Assembly (NCBI RefSeq): GCF_039528515.1
Contig: NZ_BAAALT010000034.1
Span: 62,001 to 126,000 of the forward strand
DNA length: 64,000 bases
Direction of reading: 5' to 3'
From: Luedemannella flava
GTDB lineage: Bacteria; Actinomycetota; Actinomycetes; Mycobacteriales; Micromonosporaceae
Below are positions 16,521 through 24,778 of this stretch, piece by piece. Under the pieces are notes generated by a model that was given only the letters and a program-made list of their open reading frames with translations, had not been told where the DNA came from and did no database searches. The position numbers and the translations under genes were made by a program. Numbering within the stretch: position 1 is the first letter of the stretch; each line of letters opens with the position of its first letter.

Positions 16521-17753
16521 GTGCGACCACGCAGTGCCTGGCAGGCGATCACGCTGCGACCGCTGCGGTTCCTCGCCTCGTCGTGGCCGTGGCGGTCGCT
16601 GCTGTACCTGCTGTGCGGCATCGCCCTGGGCGCCGCCACCGCGGCGACCCTGTTCGCCCTGTTCGTCGGCGGGGTTCTGCTGCTTTTCGTCCTGATCGGG
16701 CTGGTCGCGTTCGTGGCGATCGCGCTGTCGGGCATCGTGTTCGCCCGGTTCGAGCGCTGGCGGCTGCGGCTGGTCGACATGGACCCGGCCGAGGACCCGC
16801 ACCGGCGCCCGCCGCGTCGCGGGTTGCGGCCCTGGCTGCTGACCAGGCTGCGGGAGCAGGCGACCTGGCGCGAGTTCGGCTACACGGTCGTGTCGCTGGT
16901 CGCGCTCTGCTGGATCGACGCGGGCATGGTCGCGGCGGTGCTCGGCATCCCGGTCGCGCTGGCCGCCACCCCGCTGTACGGGCCGGACATGGACCCCCTC
17001 GCCGGCGCCGTCTTCGTCGTGGTCGGGTTGGCGCTGCTGCCCTTCGCCGCGTACCCGATCACCGCGTGGGCCGGCGCCCGTGCCGCGCTGACCCGGGCGG
17101 TCCTGTCGCCGCGCGACACGGAGCTGGGCGCCCAGCTGACCGAGGTGACCCGCTCGCGCGCCCGGCTCGCCGACGCGTTCGGCGCGGAGCGCCAGCGCAT
17201 CGAACGCGACCTGCACGACGGCGCCCAGCAGCGCCTCGTGTCGCTCACCATGGCGCTGGGCCTGGCCCGACTGGATCTGCCGCCGGACTCCCCCGCCGCC
17301 GAACAGGTCGCCCTGGCTCACGAGCAGGCCAAACTCGCCCTCGCCGAGCTGCGGGAGCTGATCCGGGGCGTGCACCCGCAGGTGCTCACCGACCGGGGCC
17401 TCGCCGCCGCCGTGCGCGATCTGGCCGGCCGTTCCGTCGTGCCGGTCGACGTGGACATCGAGCTGCCGCACCGGCTGCCCGCCGCCGTGGAGCTCACCGC
17501 GTACTTCGTGGCCGCCGAGGCCCTGGCCAACGTGGCCAAGCACAGCGGGGCCGACCGGGCCCGGGTGCGTGGCCGCCTGCACGGCGACATCTACCTCCAG
17601 GATGTGTTCGACAACGGCGTCGGCGGCGCGGACGCCGACGCCGGCACGGGCCTGACCGGGCTCGGCGACCGGGTCGACGCGGCCGGCGGGCGGCTGCTCA
17701 TCTCCAGCCCGCCCGGCGGTCCGACGCTGGTGCGCGCGGAGCTGCCATGCTGA
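16521..17753 (+). CDS. Sensor histidine kinase, NarL-system (HisKA_3) type
   Basis: The 410-residue membrane kinase has two hydrophobic segments near residues 28-76 and two more near 120-190. Next come a dimerisation helix with the phospho-acceptor His232 in ERDLHDGAQQRLV, an N-box (EALANVAKHSGA) and a G-box (GTGLTGLGDR). It phosphorylates the response regulator, whose gene overlaps it by seven bases. There is no large extracellular sensor loop, so it belongs to the intramembrane-sensing type that often guards the envelope and controls adjacent ABC exporters. Confidence 0.88.
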   Translation: MRPRSAWQAITLRPLRFLASSWPWRSLLYLLCGIALGAATAATLFALFVGGVLLLFVLIGLVAFVAIALSGIVFARFERWRLRLVDMDPAEDPHRRPPRRGLRPWLLTRLREQATWREFGYTVVSLVALCWIDAGMVAAVLGIPVALAATPLYGPDMDPLAGAVFVVVGLALLPFAAYPITAWAGARAALTRAVLSPRDTELGAQLTEVTRSRARLADAFGAERQRIERDLHDGAQQRLVSLTMALGLARLDLPPDSPAAEQVALAHEQAKLALAELRELIRGVHPQVLTDRGLAAAVRDLAGRSVVPVDVDIELPHRLPAAVELTAYFVAAEALANVAKHSGADRARVRGRLHGDIYLQDVFDNGVGGADADAGTGLTGLGDRVDAAGGRLLISSPPGGPTLVRAELPC

Positions 17754-18397
17754 GGATCGTCCTGGCCGAGGACGCCGTCCTTCTCCGCGCAGGGCTCGTG
17801 GGCGTGCTGGAACGCTTCGGCCATCAGGTGTGCGCCGCCGTCGGCGACGTTCCGGCACTGCGCGCCGCGGTCGCCGCGCACCGGCCCGACATCGTGGTCA
17901 CCGACGTGCGCATGCCGCCCGGGTTCTCCGACGAAGGACTGCGGGAGGCCGTGGCGCTGCGGGCCGCGGACCCGTCACTGTCCATCCTGGTCCTCAGCCA
18001 GTACGTCGAGCAGACGTACGCCGTGGAACTCCTCGACGCCGCGTCGGCGCCCGGGGCCGGGGTGGGCTACCTGCTCAAGGACCGGGTCGGCGACGTGGAG
18101 GACTTCGTGCGCGCGGTCGCGGCGGTCGCCGACGGTGGCACGGTCATCGACCCCGAGGTGGTCCGCCAGCTCCTGGGCCGTCGCCGCGACCCGCTCACCC
18201 GGCTCACCCCGCGCGAGCGGGAGGTCCTCGCGCTGATGGCCGAGGGCCGGTCGAACGCCGCGATCGCACGCGACCTGGTGGTCAGCGACGCGGCCGTAGC
18301 CAAGCACATCGGCAGCATCCTCACCAAACTGGACCTGCCGCCCGCCGAGGACACCCACCGCCGGGTCCTCGCGGTCCTCGCCTACCTGCGGGGCTGA
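17747..18397 (+). CDS. LuxR/NarL-family response regulator
   Basis: A 216-residue two-domain regulator. The receiver has the acidic pocket at residues 8-9 (LAEDA), phospho-acceptor Asp53 (VVTDVRMPP) and the conserved Lys in GYLLKDRV. The C-terminal LuxR HTH reads LTPREREVLALMAEGRSNAAIARDL, followed by the recognition helix and linker. The gene overlaps the kinase stop codon, so the two are made together. The most likely target is the promoter of the divergent ABC exporter, 1.3 kb upstream. Confidence 0.88.
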   Translation: MLRIVLAEDAVLLRAGLVGVLERFGHQVCAAVGDVPALRAAVAAHRPDIVVTDVRMPPGFSDEGLREAVALRAADPSLSILVLSQYVEQTYAVELLDAASAPGAGVGYLLKDRVGDVEDFVRAVAAVADGGTVIDPEVVRQLLGRRRDPLTRLTPREREVLALMAEGRSNAAIARDLVVSDAAVAKHIGSILTKLDLPPAEDTHRRVLAVLAYLRG

Positions 18398-18497
18398 CCG
18401 AACGTGCCACGCCCGGCATGCGCTCGTATCCGGCCGCTGAGCGCTCGGGTCGCGCAGACGCGTCGGGCGGTCGATGCTTGGGTCAACGCGCCGCACC

Positions 18498-18503
18498 TAC
18501 GGT
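18498..18503 (+). promoter_or_regulatory. Leaderless-type -10 box (TACGGT)
   Basis: TACGGT lies exactly seven bases before the ATG at 18511. This spacing decides in favour of that start over the in-frame ATG at 18505. Confidence 0.45.
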
Positions 18504-18510
18504 GATGGAC

Positions 18511-19185
18511 ATGGAGCGCCAGCGCACGAAGGCGGTCGGGGTCGTCAGCGCGGCGGCCACCGTTGTTCTGCTGTTCACCGGCTTCGTCGCCGATGTGCTG
18601 GGCATCCGGTCGGCGCTGGTCTCCGACGAGGAACCGACGCGGGAGGTTACCGTCACCTACGTCCCGCCGCCAAGCGTTGCGATCACGACGGACACTCCGA
18701 TCGTCCACGAACCGCCCGTCGTCACCCGTGCCGCCGTCACGACCACGGCCATCGAGACGACCGCGGCCGCGCCGCCCTGCATAGTGGGCTCGTGGTTGCT
18801 CAACTACTACCGCCTCGACGAAACCGTCACGGGCGTCGGGACCGTACGGATGTCGCTGGTGCAGGGCGGGCAGTTGGTGACGTTCCGCGCGGACGGGACG
18901 TTCCACGGGACCGCCGACCTGACGCTCGAAGGCCGGGCCTCCACCGGTGACCTGCTCGCCCGCCGCATCGCCGGATCAGGTCGCGGTGACTACACCGTCT
19001 CGGGTGACGCGTTGTCCCAGACCGGTGTGACGTCGTCGGGCACCAATGTCTTCTACCGCAACCATGTCGTCACCAACCAGATCAACGGTCCCATCTGGGT
19101 GGACTGGTCGGTGACCTACACCTGCTCGGCAACGACCTTGACGATCGACGGCGACGACCAGTACGCGCGGTACACGCGTCAGTGA
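18511..19185 (+). CDS. Membrane-anchored protein with a lipocalin-like domain
   Basis: The 224-residue protein has one N-terminal transmembrane helix (about residues 8-30, VGVVSAAATVVLLFTGFVAD), a Thr/Pro/Val-rich extracellular linker, and a C-terminal beta-rich domain of about 130 residues. That domain starts with a Cys-containing GSWLL segment and has FRADGTFHGTADL and GDYTVSGDAL, a pattern seen in lipocalin-like folds with a Cys near each end. No specific family is recognised. It follows the two-component system by 113 bp and could be part of the same envelope response (inference). Confidence 0.6.
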   Translation: MERQRTKAVGVVSAAATVVLLFTGFVADVLGIRSALVSDEEPTREVTVTYVPPPSVAITTDTPIVHEPPVVTRAAVTTTAIETTAAAPPCIVGSWLLNYYRLDETVTGVGTVRMSLVQGGQLVTFRADGTFHGTADLTLEGRASTGDLLARRIAGSGRGDYTVSGDALSQTGVTSSGTNVFYRNHVVTNQINGPIWVDWSVTYTCSATTLTIDGDDQYARYTRQ

Positions 19186-19224
19186 CCGCCGTCCGGATCA
19201 CAATTCGGCAGCGGCAACAGGCTG

Positions 19225-19253
19225 GAAACGCGACGTCCTTAACGCGAAACGCG
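19225..19253. promoter_or_regulatory. Direct repeat GAAACGCG upstream of the importer operon
   Basis: GAAACGCG occurs at 19225-19232 and again at 19246-19253, 21 bp apart, or two helical turns. It lies 52-80 bp before the first gene of the importer. That geometry suits cooperative regulator binding; no matching regulator gene is nearby. Confidence 0.35.
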
Positions 19254-19304
19254 CTCTGGTTACCGTCGGGTCCTTGGTGATCTAGAAGACCCTGGAGCGT
19301 TGCC

Positions 19305-20381
19305 ATGGCGTACACGATGGACCGGCGCAGCCTTCTCATGAACAGCATCCGCGCGGCGGCCGGCCTGGCCGTCGTCGGCACGGTGCCCACGCTGCTCGCG
19401 GCGTGCGGCGACGACGACACCCCCGCGACCCCCAGCGGCCCCAAGAACCTCGGCACCCTTGACTACCAGCTCTCCTGGATCAAGAACGTCGAGTTCGCCG
19501 GCCAGTACATCGCCGACACCAAGGGGTACTACGCGGCGGCCGGGTTCACCTCGGTCAACCTCATGGCGGGCGGCCCGAATGTCAGCCAGGACTCGGTCGT
19601 GGCGGCCGGCAAGGCGTTGGTCGGCATCTCCTCGCCCGACATCACCGCGGCCGCGATCCTCAAGGGCGCCCCGCTGATCATCATCGGCGCGCAGTACCAG
19701 AAGAACCCGTTCTGCATCATGAGCCTCGCGTCCAAGCCGATCAACAGCCCGGCCGACATGGTCGGCAAGAAGATCGGTGTGCAGGCCACCAATGAGCCGG
19801 TGTGGACGGCGTTCCTCAAGGCCAACAAGCTCGACCCCGCGTCCATCACGAAGGTGCCGGCCCAGTTCGACCCGGCCCCGCTGGTGAACAAGGAGGTCGA
19901 CGGCTGGTTCTCGTTCTTCACCAACGAGCCCAACCTGCTCAAGACCCAGGGCCACGACACGGCCGTGATGCTGCTCAACGACCACGGGTACCCGATGGTG
20001 TCCGAGGTGTACGTGGTCCGCAAGGACTCGCTGACCAGCAAGCGCGACCACATCAAGGCCATGCTCATCGGCGACATCAAGGGCTGGGCCGACTCGGTCA
20101 AGGACCCGAAGCTGGGCGCCAACCTCGCCGCCACCAAGTACGGCAAGGACCTGGGCCTCGACGAGGCCGAGCAGGTGCTCGAGTCGCAGGCCCAGAACAC
20201 CGTCGTGGCCACCGACGAGACGAAGGCCAACGGGCTGTTCACCATCACGGACGCGAAGATCGCCGAGACGATCGCGACGCTGGCCCTGGCCGGGGTCACG
20301 GTCACCAGGGAGCAGCTGTTCGACATGTCCGTGCTCACCGAGGTCTACACGGAGAACCCCACCCTCAAGGGGCTGCTCTGA
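19305..20381 (+). CDS. NMT1/THI5-like ABC importer substrate-binding lipoprotein
   Basis: The 358-residue protein has a twin-basic N-terminus (DRRSLLMN) and a lipobox ending LLAACG, so it is a membrane-anchored lipoprotein. The mature part starts with DYQLSWIKNVEFAGQYIADTKGYY, the classic NMT1/THI5 opening shared with binding proteins for pyrimidines, riboflavin, taurine and sulfonates. The ATG follows GGAG. No TPP or FMN riboswitch is upstream, and no biosynthetic gene is nearby, so the ligand cannot be named. It is first in a four-gene operon with tight overlaps. Confidence 0.85.
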   Translation: MAYTMDRRSLLMNSIRAAAGLAVVGTVPTLLAACGDDDTPATPSGPKNLGTLDYQLSWIKNVEFAGQYIADTKGYYAAAGFTSVNLMAGGPNVSQDSVVAAGKALVGISSPDITAAAILKGAPLIIIGAQYQKNPFCIMSLASKPINSPADMVGKKIGVQATNEPVWTAFLKANKLDPASITKVPAQFDPAPLVNKEVDGWFSFFTNEPNLLKTQGHDTAVMLLNDHGYPMVSEVYVVRKDSLTSKRDHIKAMLIGDIKGWADSVKDPKLGANLAATKYGKDLGLDEAEQVLESQAQNTVVATDETKANGLFTITDAKIAETIATLALAGVTVTREQLFDMSVLTEVYTENPTLKGLL

Positions 20382-21163
20382 CCGGCACCACCGGGGACGC
20401 GGCCGACGGCATCGTGCTGCGCGCGTTGACCAAGCGCTTCACGATCCGTCGGTCCACGGTGACCGCGCTCGACGGGGTGGACCTGGCCACCCCGTCCGGC
20501 GCGTTCGTCGCGCTCCTCGGACCCTCGGGCTGCGGCAAGTCCACGATCCTGCGCATCCTCGCCGACCTGGACCAGCCCACCTCCGGCGAGGCGCTCGTGC
20601 ACGGCGAGTCGCCCGCGGCCACCCGACGCAAGCACGAGCTCGGCATCGCCTTCCAGGACGCGGCGCTGCTGCCGTGGCGCTCCGTGCGCGCGAACATCCG
20701 GCTGCCGCTGGAGGTCAGCGGCGTACGCGTCGACGACGCGGCGATCACCGACCTGATCAAGCTGGTCGGGTTGGAGGGCTTCGAGCAGGCCCGACCCGCC
20801 CAGCTGTCCGGCGGGATGCGCCAGCGGGTCGCGATCGCCCGCGCACTCGTCGTCGAGCCGCGCATCCTGCTGCTCGACGAGCCGTTCGGGGCGCTCGACG
20901 AGATGACCCGCCAGCGGCTCAACCTGGAGCTGCAACGCGTCTGGAGCGAGCGCGCGGCCACGACCCTGCTGGTGACCCATTCGATCGCCGAGGCGGTGTT
21001 CCTGGCCGACGTGGTGGCCGTCATGAGCCCGCGCCCGGGCCGGATCGTGGCCACGGTCCCGATCGACCTGCCCCGGCCCCGTACCCCGGAAATGATCCGC
21101 ACGGCCCGCTTCCATGAGCTGGAGGACCAGCTCAGCGCCCTGCTGTTCGGAGGTGCGACGTGA
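20378..21163 (+). CDS. ABC importer ATPase, SsuB/TauB/ThiZ type
   Basis: This ATPase of about 261 residues has Walker A (GPSGCGKST), a Q-loop (FQDAALLPW), the signature LSGGMRQRVAIARAL, Walker B (ILLLDEPFGALD) and the His loop (LVTHSIAEAVFLAD), all typical of nitrate/sulfonate/pyrimidine importers. I favour a CTG start at 20378, which overlaps the previous stop (CTGA) and sits five bases after AAGGGG. The alternative GTG at 20414 lacks a well-placed ribosome site. Its stop overlaps the GTG of the first permease. Confidence 0.85.
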   Translation: MTGTTGDAADGIVLRALTKRFTIRRSTVTALDGVDLATPSGAFVALLGPSGCGKSTILRILADLDQPTSGEALVHGESPAATRRKHELGIAFQDAALLPWRSVRANIRLPLEVSGVRVDDAAITDLIKLVGLEGFEQARPAQLSGGMRQRVAIARALVVEPRILLLDEPFGALDEMTRQRLNLELQRVWSERAATTLLVTHSIAEAVFLADVVAVMSPRPGRIVATVPIDLPRPRTPEMIRTARFHELEDQLSALLFGGAT

Positions 21164-21909
21164 GGCGGTGGTTGCCCGGGGCGATCGGTGTGGTGGCGGT
21201 CGTCGGGGCGTGGGAGGTCGTCGGGCGCACGGTGTTCGCCGACAACAAGGCGGTGCCGCCGCCGACGGCGATCGCGCGTCAGCTGGTCGCGGACGGGCTG
21301 GACTTCTACCTGCCCAACGTGGTCACGACCCTGCGCGAGGCGTCGCTCGGGTGGCTCATCGGCAACGTCATCGCGATCGTGCTGGCGGTCGCGTTCATCC
21401 AGGTGCCGCTGCTGGAGCGGGCGCTGCTGCAGGTGGCGCTGGCGAGCTACTGCCTGCCCGTCATCGCGATCGGGCCGGTGCTGGCGATCCTGTTCACCGA
21501 GGACACCCCGAAGGTCATCCTGGCCGCCCTGTCGGTCATCTTCACCACCCTGATCGGCACCCTGGTCGGGCTGCGTGACGCGGACCAGACCAGCCTGGAG
21601 CTCATCCGCGCGTACGGCGGGGGCAGCTGGACCCAGCTGTGGAAGGTGCGGCTGCGCGCCTGCCTGCCCAGCATGTTCGCGGGGCTGTGCATCGCCGCGC
21701 CGGCCGCCATGCTCGGCGCGATCATCGGCGAGTACCTCGGCGCGGAGTCCGGCCTCGGCGTCGCGATGATCAATTCGCAGCAGAGTTTCGCCGTGGAGCG
21801 CACCTGGGGCATCGCCCTGGTCGCGACCGCCCTCTCCGGCGCCGCCTACGGGCTCACCGCCCTGGTCGGACGCTTGCTGACCCCCTGGGCGCCGCGGGTG
21901 GTCGCATGA
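21160..21909 (+). CDS. ABC importer permease 1
   Basis: The 249-residue BPD_transp_1 permease has about six transmembrane helices and an EAA-type cytoplasmic loop (ELIRAYGGGSWTQLWKVRLRAC, about residues 147-168). The GTG overlaps the ATPase stop and its own stop overlaps the second permease, so the complex is translated stepwise. It pairs with the following permease, forming a heterodimer rather than the homodimer common in this importer class. Confidence 0.87.
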   Translation: MRRWLPGAIGVVAVVGAWEVVGRTVFADNKAVPPPTAIARQLVADGLDFYLPNVVTTLREASLGWLIGNVIAIVLAVAFIQVPLLERALLQVALASYCLPVIAIGPVLAILFTEDTPKVILAALSVIFTTLIGTLVGLRDADQTSLELIRAYGGGSWTQLWKVRLRACLPSMFAGLCIAAPAAMLGAIIGEYLGAESGLGVAMINSQQSFAVERTWGIALVATALSGAAYGLTALVGRLLTPWAPRVVA

Positions 21910-22709
21910 GCGCCCCGCGCCGTGCCGGCGTGCGGCTGCTGACCGGGCTCGGCGGTGCTGTCCTGTCCGTGGGCGCCGTGGTCGCCGTGTGGCATCTGCT
22001 GGTCAAGGGGTTCGCGCTGGACCCGTTCCTCACCCGCGGCCCGTTCGACGTGCTCGCCTACCTCACCGACCCCGCGCACGACGCGGAGCGCGCGGTGCTG
22101 TTGGAGGCGAGCCGGATCACCGCCCGCGACGCCGCGATCGGCCTGCTGTCCGGCACGGTGGCCGGGCTGGCGACGGCCGTGGTGTTCGCGCTGTGGCGCG
22201 GCGTGCGGCAGACGCTGCTGCCGATCGCGATGGCGCTGCGCGCCGTGCCGTTGGTCGCGATGACCCCGCTCATCGCCCTGATCTTCGGTCGGGGCCTGGT
22301 CGCGATCACTGTCGTGGCCGGCATCGTCACGTTCTTCCCGGTGCTGGTCAACGTGTCACTGGCGCTGCGTAGTGTGCCGACGTCGTCGGTGGACCTCATC
22401 CGGGCGTACGGCGGGACGAAGCTCGCGCTCATGTGGCGGGTGCAGCTGCCGGCGGCCGTGCCGGCGCTGTTCGCGGCCGCCCGCATCGCCGCGCCGTTGG
22501 CGCTGGTCGGGGCGCTGCTGGCCGAGTGGCTCACCACCGGGCAGGGGCTGGGCTACCTGATGCTGCAGTCGCTGACCACGTTCGAGCTGGACCGCATGTG
22601 GTCCGCGGTGGCGATCGTGACGGTCGCGTCGATCGTCCTGTACGCGCTGATCAGCGCGGTGGAGCAGATCACGCTGGCGAAGTACGCGTTCGCCCCGCGC
22701 CGGCGGTGA
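21906..22709 (+). CDS. ABC importer permease 2
   Basis: The 267-residue permease is homologous to the preceding one: it has the same six-helix plan and the EAA loop DLIRAYGGTKLALMWRVQLPAA (about residues 162-183). The N-terminus carries an extra helix near residues 10-35. The ATG overlaps the previous stop (ATGA). The gene ends four bases before the convergent protease gene, with no room for a terminator between them. Confidence 0.87.
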   Translation: MSAPRRAGVRLLTGLGGAVLSVGAVVAVWHLLVKGFALDPFLTRGPFDVLAYLTDPAHDAERAVLLEASRITARDAAIGLLSGTVAGLATAVVFALWRGVRQTLLPIAMALRAVPLVAMTPLIALIFGRGLVAITVVAGIVTFFPVLVNVSLALRSVPTSSVDLIRAYGGTKLALMWRVQLPAAVPALFAAARIAAPLALVGALLAEWLTTGQGLGYLMLQSLTTFELDRMWSAVAIVTVASIVLYALISAVEQITLAKYAFAPRRR

Positions 22710-22713
22710 CCGC

Positions 22714-23736
22714 CTACGACGGGCGGGACGGGTCCCTGGCGTAGAGGCAGCCGGCGCCCGTGCCCAACGCCCGCAGGCCGACCTGGTCGCCCTTGCCGTA
22801 GACGGCCGGCTTGCGGGTCATCGTCGGGTACATGATCTCCCACTTGTCCTTGATCTTCGGGTGGCCGAGGCCGACGGCGTGCCCGATCTCGTGCATCAGC
22901 AACTGGCCCCGGGTGCCCTGCAGGCCCGTCTTCGGCCCGGCGCCGAAGCCGGGGGCGAACCGCATGGTGGAGTTGAGGACCGCGTACCCCTCGACGACCT
23001 GCCACGCGGTCGTGCCCGACCGGGTGTAGACCGACGAGGTGGACCCGCCCCCCTGACCGGCCGCCCCGACCGGGATCACCGACGTGTCCTTGCCGGGCCG
23101 ACCCCACGCCACCACGAGCTGGGTGTCACCGGGGTAGGTGTCGTTGCGGCCACCCGGCATGACGTTTGTCGTGCCCCGGTACGCGAAGCGCAGCCCGTTG
23201 ACGGCCGTGATGCGGGCCAGGGCGCCCTTCACGTCGGTCAGCGCGCCGCTGGTCGCCTGCGTGAGGTTGACCCGGTAGCCGATCGGCGTGCACGGGTTCC
23301 ACCGGGCGCGGCCCGGATACATGAAGGCGAACGCCTTCGGGTTGCCGCGGACCACCGTCGCCGCCCGGACCGTGACGGTCGTGGTCCGGCTGATGCCTGT
23401 GTTCGCCTTCGCGGTTCCCGGCGCGACCACCCGGTACCTGTCGGTGCGCACCTTCGCCGGCTTGATGGTCACCTTGTACGCCGCCCTGGCGGTCCGCGCT
23501 GTCCCGATCGTGCGCCACGCGCCCGCGTCGTTGCGCTGCAGCCATACCGTGCGCGCGGCGGAGGCCGGGTCGACCTTGCCGGCGAAGGTGACCGACGTCC
23601 CGCTCTTCACCGTCTTCGCGGCGAAGTTGACGGTCACGGTGGTGGCCGTCTGGTCCGGGACGGGCGCGGCGGCGGCCGTCCCCGCGCCCAGTGTCAGGGC
23701 GGCGGCTACGACGAGCTGACAGACGATGACGTTCAT
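22714..23736 (-). CDS. Secreted matrixin-like zinc metalloprotease
   Basis: The 340-residue protein has a signal peptide (cleavage near GTAAAAP). An Ig-like beta domain follows (about residues 30-130, SGTSVTFAGKV...VWLQR). The metzincin catalytic domain contains the zinc motif HEIGHAVGLGH near residue 280 and a Met-turn in IMYPTM. These three His ligands and the catalytic Glu indicate an active peptidase working outside the cell. The substrate is unknown. Its N-terminal domain resembles the last repeats of the secreted Ig-like protein at 8005-9996. Confidence 0.82.
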   Translation of the reverse strand: MNVIVCQLVVAAALTLGAGTAAAAPVPDQTATTVTVNFAAKTVKSGTSVTFAGKVDPASAARTVWLQRNDAGAWRTIGTARTARAAYKVTIKPAKVRTDRYRVVAPGTAKANTGISRTTTVTVRAATVVRGNPKAFAFMYPGRARWNPCTPIGYRVNLTQATSGALTDVKGALARITAVNGLRFAYRGTTNVMPGGRNDTYPGDTQLVVAWGRPGKDTSVIPVGAAGQGGGSTSSVYTRSGTTAWQVVEGYAVLNSTMRFAPGFGAGPKTGLQGTRGQLLMHEIGHAVGLGHPKIKDKWEIMYPTMTRKPAVYGKGDQVGLRALGTGAGCLYARDPSRPS

Positions 23737-23803
23737 GAGAGGTATCCGCGTCCTGGTCGGAGCCTACCCCGCGCGCACGCGGGGCATGCCGCGAACGGGC
23801 GGG

Positions 23804-24664
23804 CTACGCGGGCGCGACGGTGCTGCGGGTGTCCGGTGAGTCGAGCGCTCCCGCCCAGTGCAGGTGCCCGACGGCCTCGTTGTCCGGATCGGTCGCCACC
23901 CGCCAGCCGGGCGGGCAGATGTTCCACCCGTCGCCGCGGCGGCTCACCCGCGCCGGACCCCGGAACGTGGCGCCCGCGAGGACGACACCGTCGTCGCAGC
24001 GCGCGCCCCGGAACCCGGCCGACCGCTGGAAGATCGCGTCGTTGAACGTGGCGCGGCCGCGCAGCACGGCCGCCGCGAACCAGGCGTGACCGTTGAACAC
24101 GACGCCGGAGAACCCGGCGGAGCTGGCGATGTCGACGCCACCGAACCAGGCGTCACCGTGGAACGTGGCTGTCTCGAAGTGCGCGGCGGCGTGGAAGACC
24201 GCCGTGTCGAACCACGCGTCGGACGTGAACACCGCGCCCCGGAACCGGGCGTCGGAGCAGAACACGGTGCCGCGCGCCATCGTCGACTCGTGCAGCACGG
24301 CCCGGTCGAAGCTCGCGACGCCGTCGACCCGGCAGCCGGTCAGGTCCAGCCCGATCAGGTGCGCGCCGGTGAGGTCCAGCCCGATGCCGGGCCAGAACGC
24401 CAACCGGTGCACCGGCCGCAGGTGGCGGGCGAGGATCTGCTGCGCGGCCCGGCGTACCGGCACGTCGTCGTTGGTGGCGGCCCACGGCATGCGCAGGTAG
24501 GCGCAGATGACGTCCGCAACGGCGGGCCGTTGGGCGGGGTTGTCCTGGCCGATGAACTCCAGTGTGTACAGACCGCCGAGGCGCACCGGGGGGCGGGGAT
24601 CGGCGAGCTGGGCGACGGCTGTGGAGAAGGTGTCCGTTACCCGCTGATCGCCTGACCATCGCAT
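23804..24664 (-). CDS. Pentapeptide-repeat protein
   Basis: The first 90 residues contain the helical segment that usually precedes such repeats in actinobacteria (RVTDTFSTAVAQLADPRPPVR...ADVICAYLRMPW). From about residue 95 a right-handed beta-helix follows, made of A(D/N)LxF-type pentapeptides (ARFRGAVFTSDAWFDTAVFHAAAHFETATF). The role is unknown; relatives may bind protein partners or mimic DNA. The start is uncertain: ATG at 24664 or 24700, neither with a clear ribosome site. Confidence 0.78.
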   Translation of the reverse strand: MRWSGDQRVTDTFSTAVAQLADPRPPVRLGGLYTLEFIGQDNPAQRPAVADVICAYLRMPWAATNDDVPVRRAAQQILARHLRPVHRLAFWPGIGLDLTGAHLIGLDLTGCRVDGVASFDRAVLHESTMARGTVFCSDARFRGAVFTSDAWFDTAVFHAAAHFETATFHGDAWFGGVDIASSAGFSGVVFNGHAWFAAAVLRGRATFNDAIFQRSAGFRGARCDDGVVLAGATFRGPARVSRRGDGWNICPPGWRVATDPDNEAVGHLHWAGALDSPDTRSTVAPA

Positions 24665-24778
24665 GGCGCGATTGTGCCGGAGCGTGACGTGGATGACCAT
24701 CCCCTGAACGACAACCGTCACCATCCGCCAAGACCACCCCGGATGACCGTGCTGGCGGGCAACCGGCACAGTAGTGCT

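Noticed and set aside
19186..19304. TPP or FMN riboswitch before the NMT1/THI5 importer
   Set aside because: The CUGAGA-type TPP core and the FMN core are absent; the leader is short and starts with direct repeats only.
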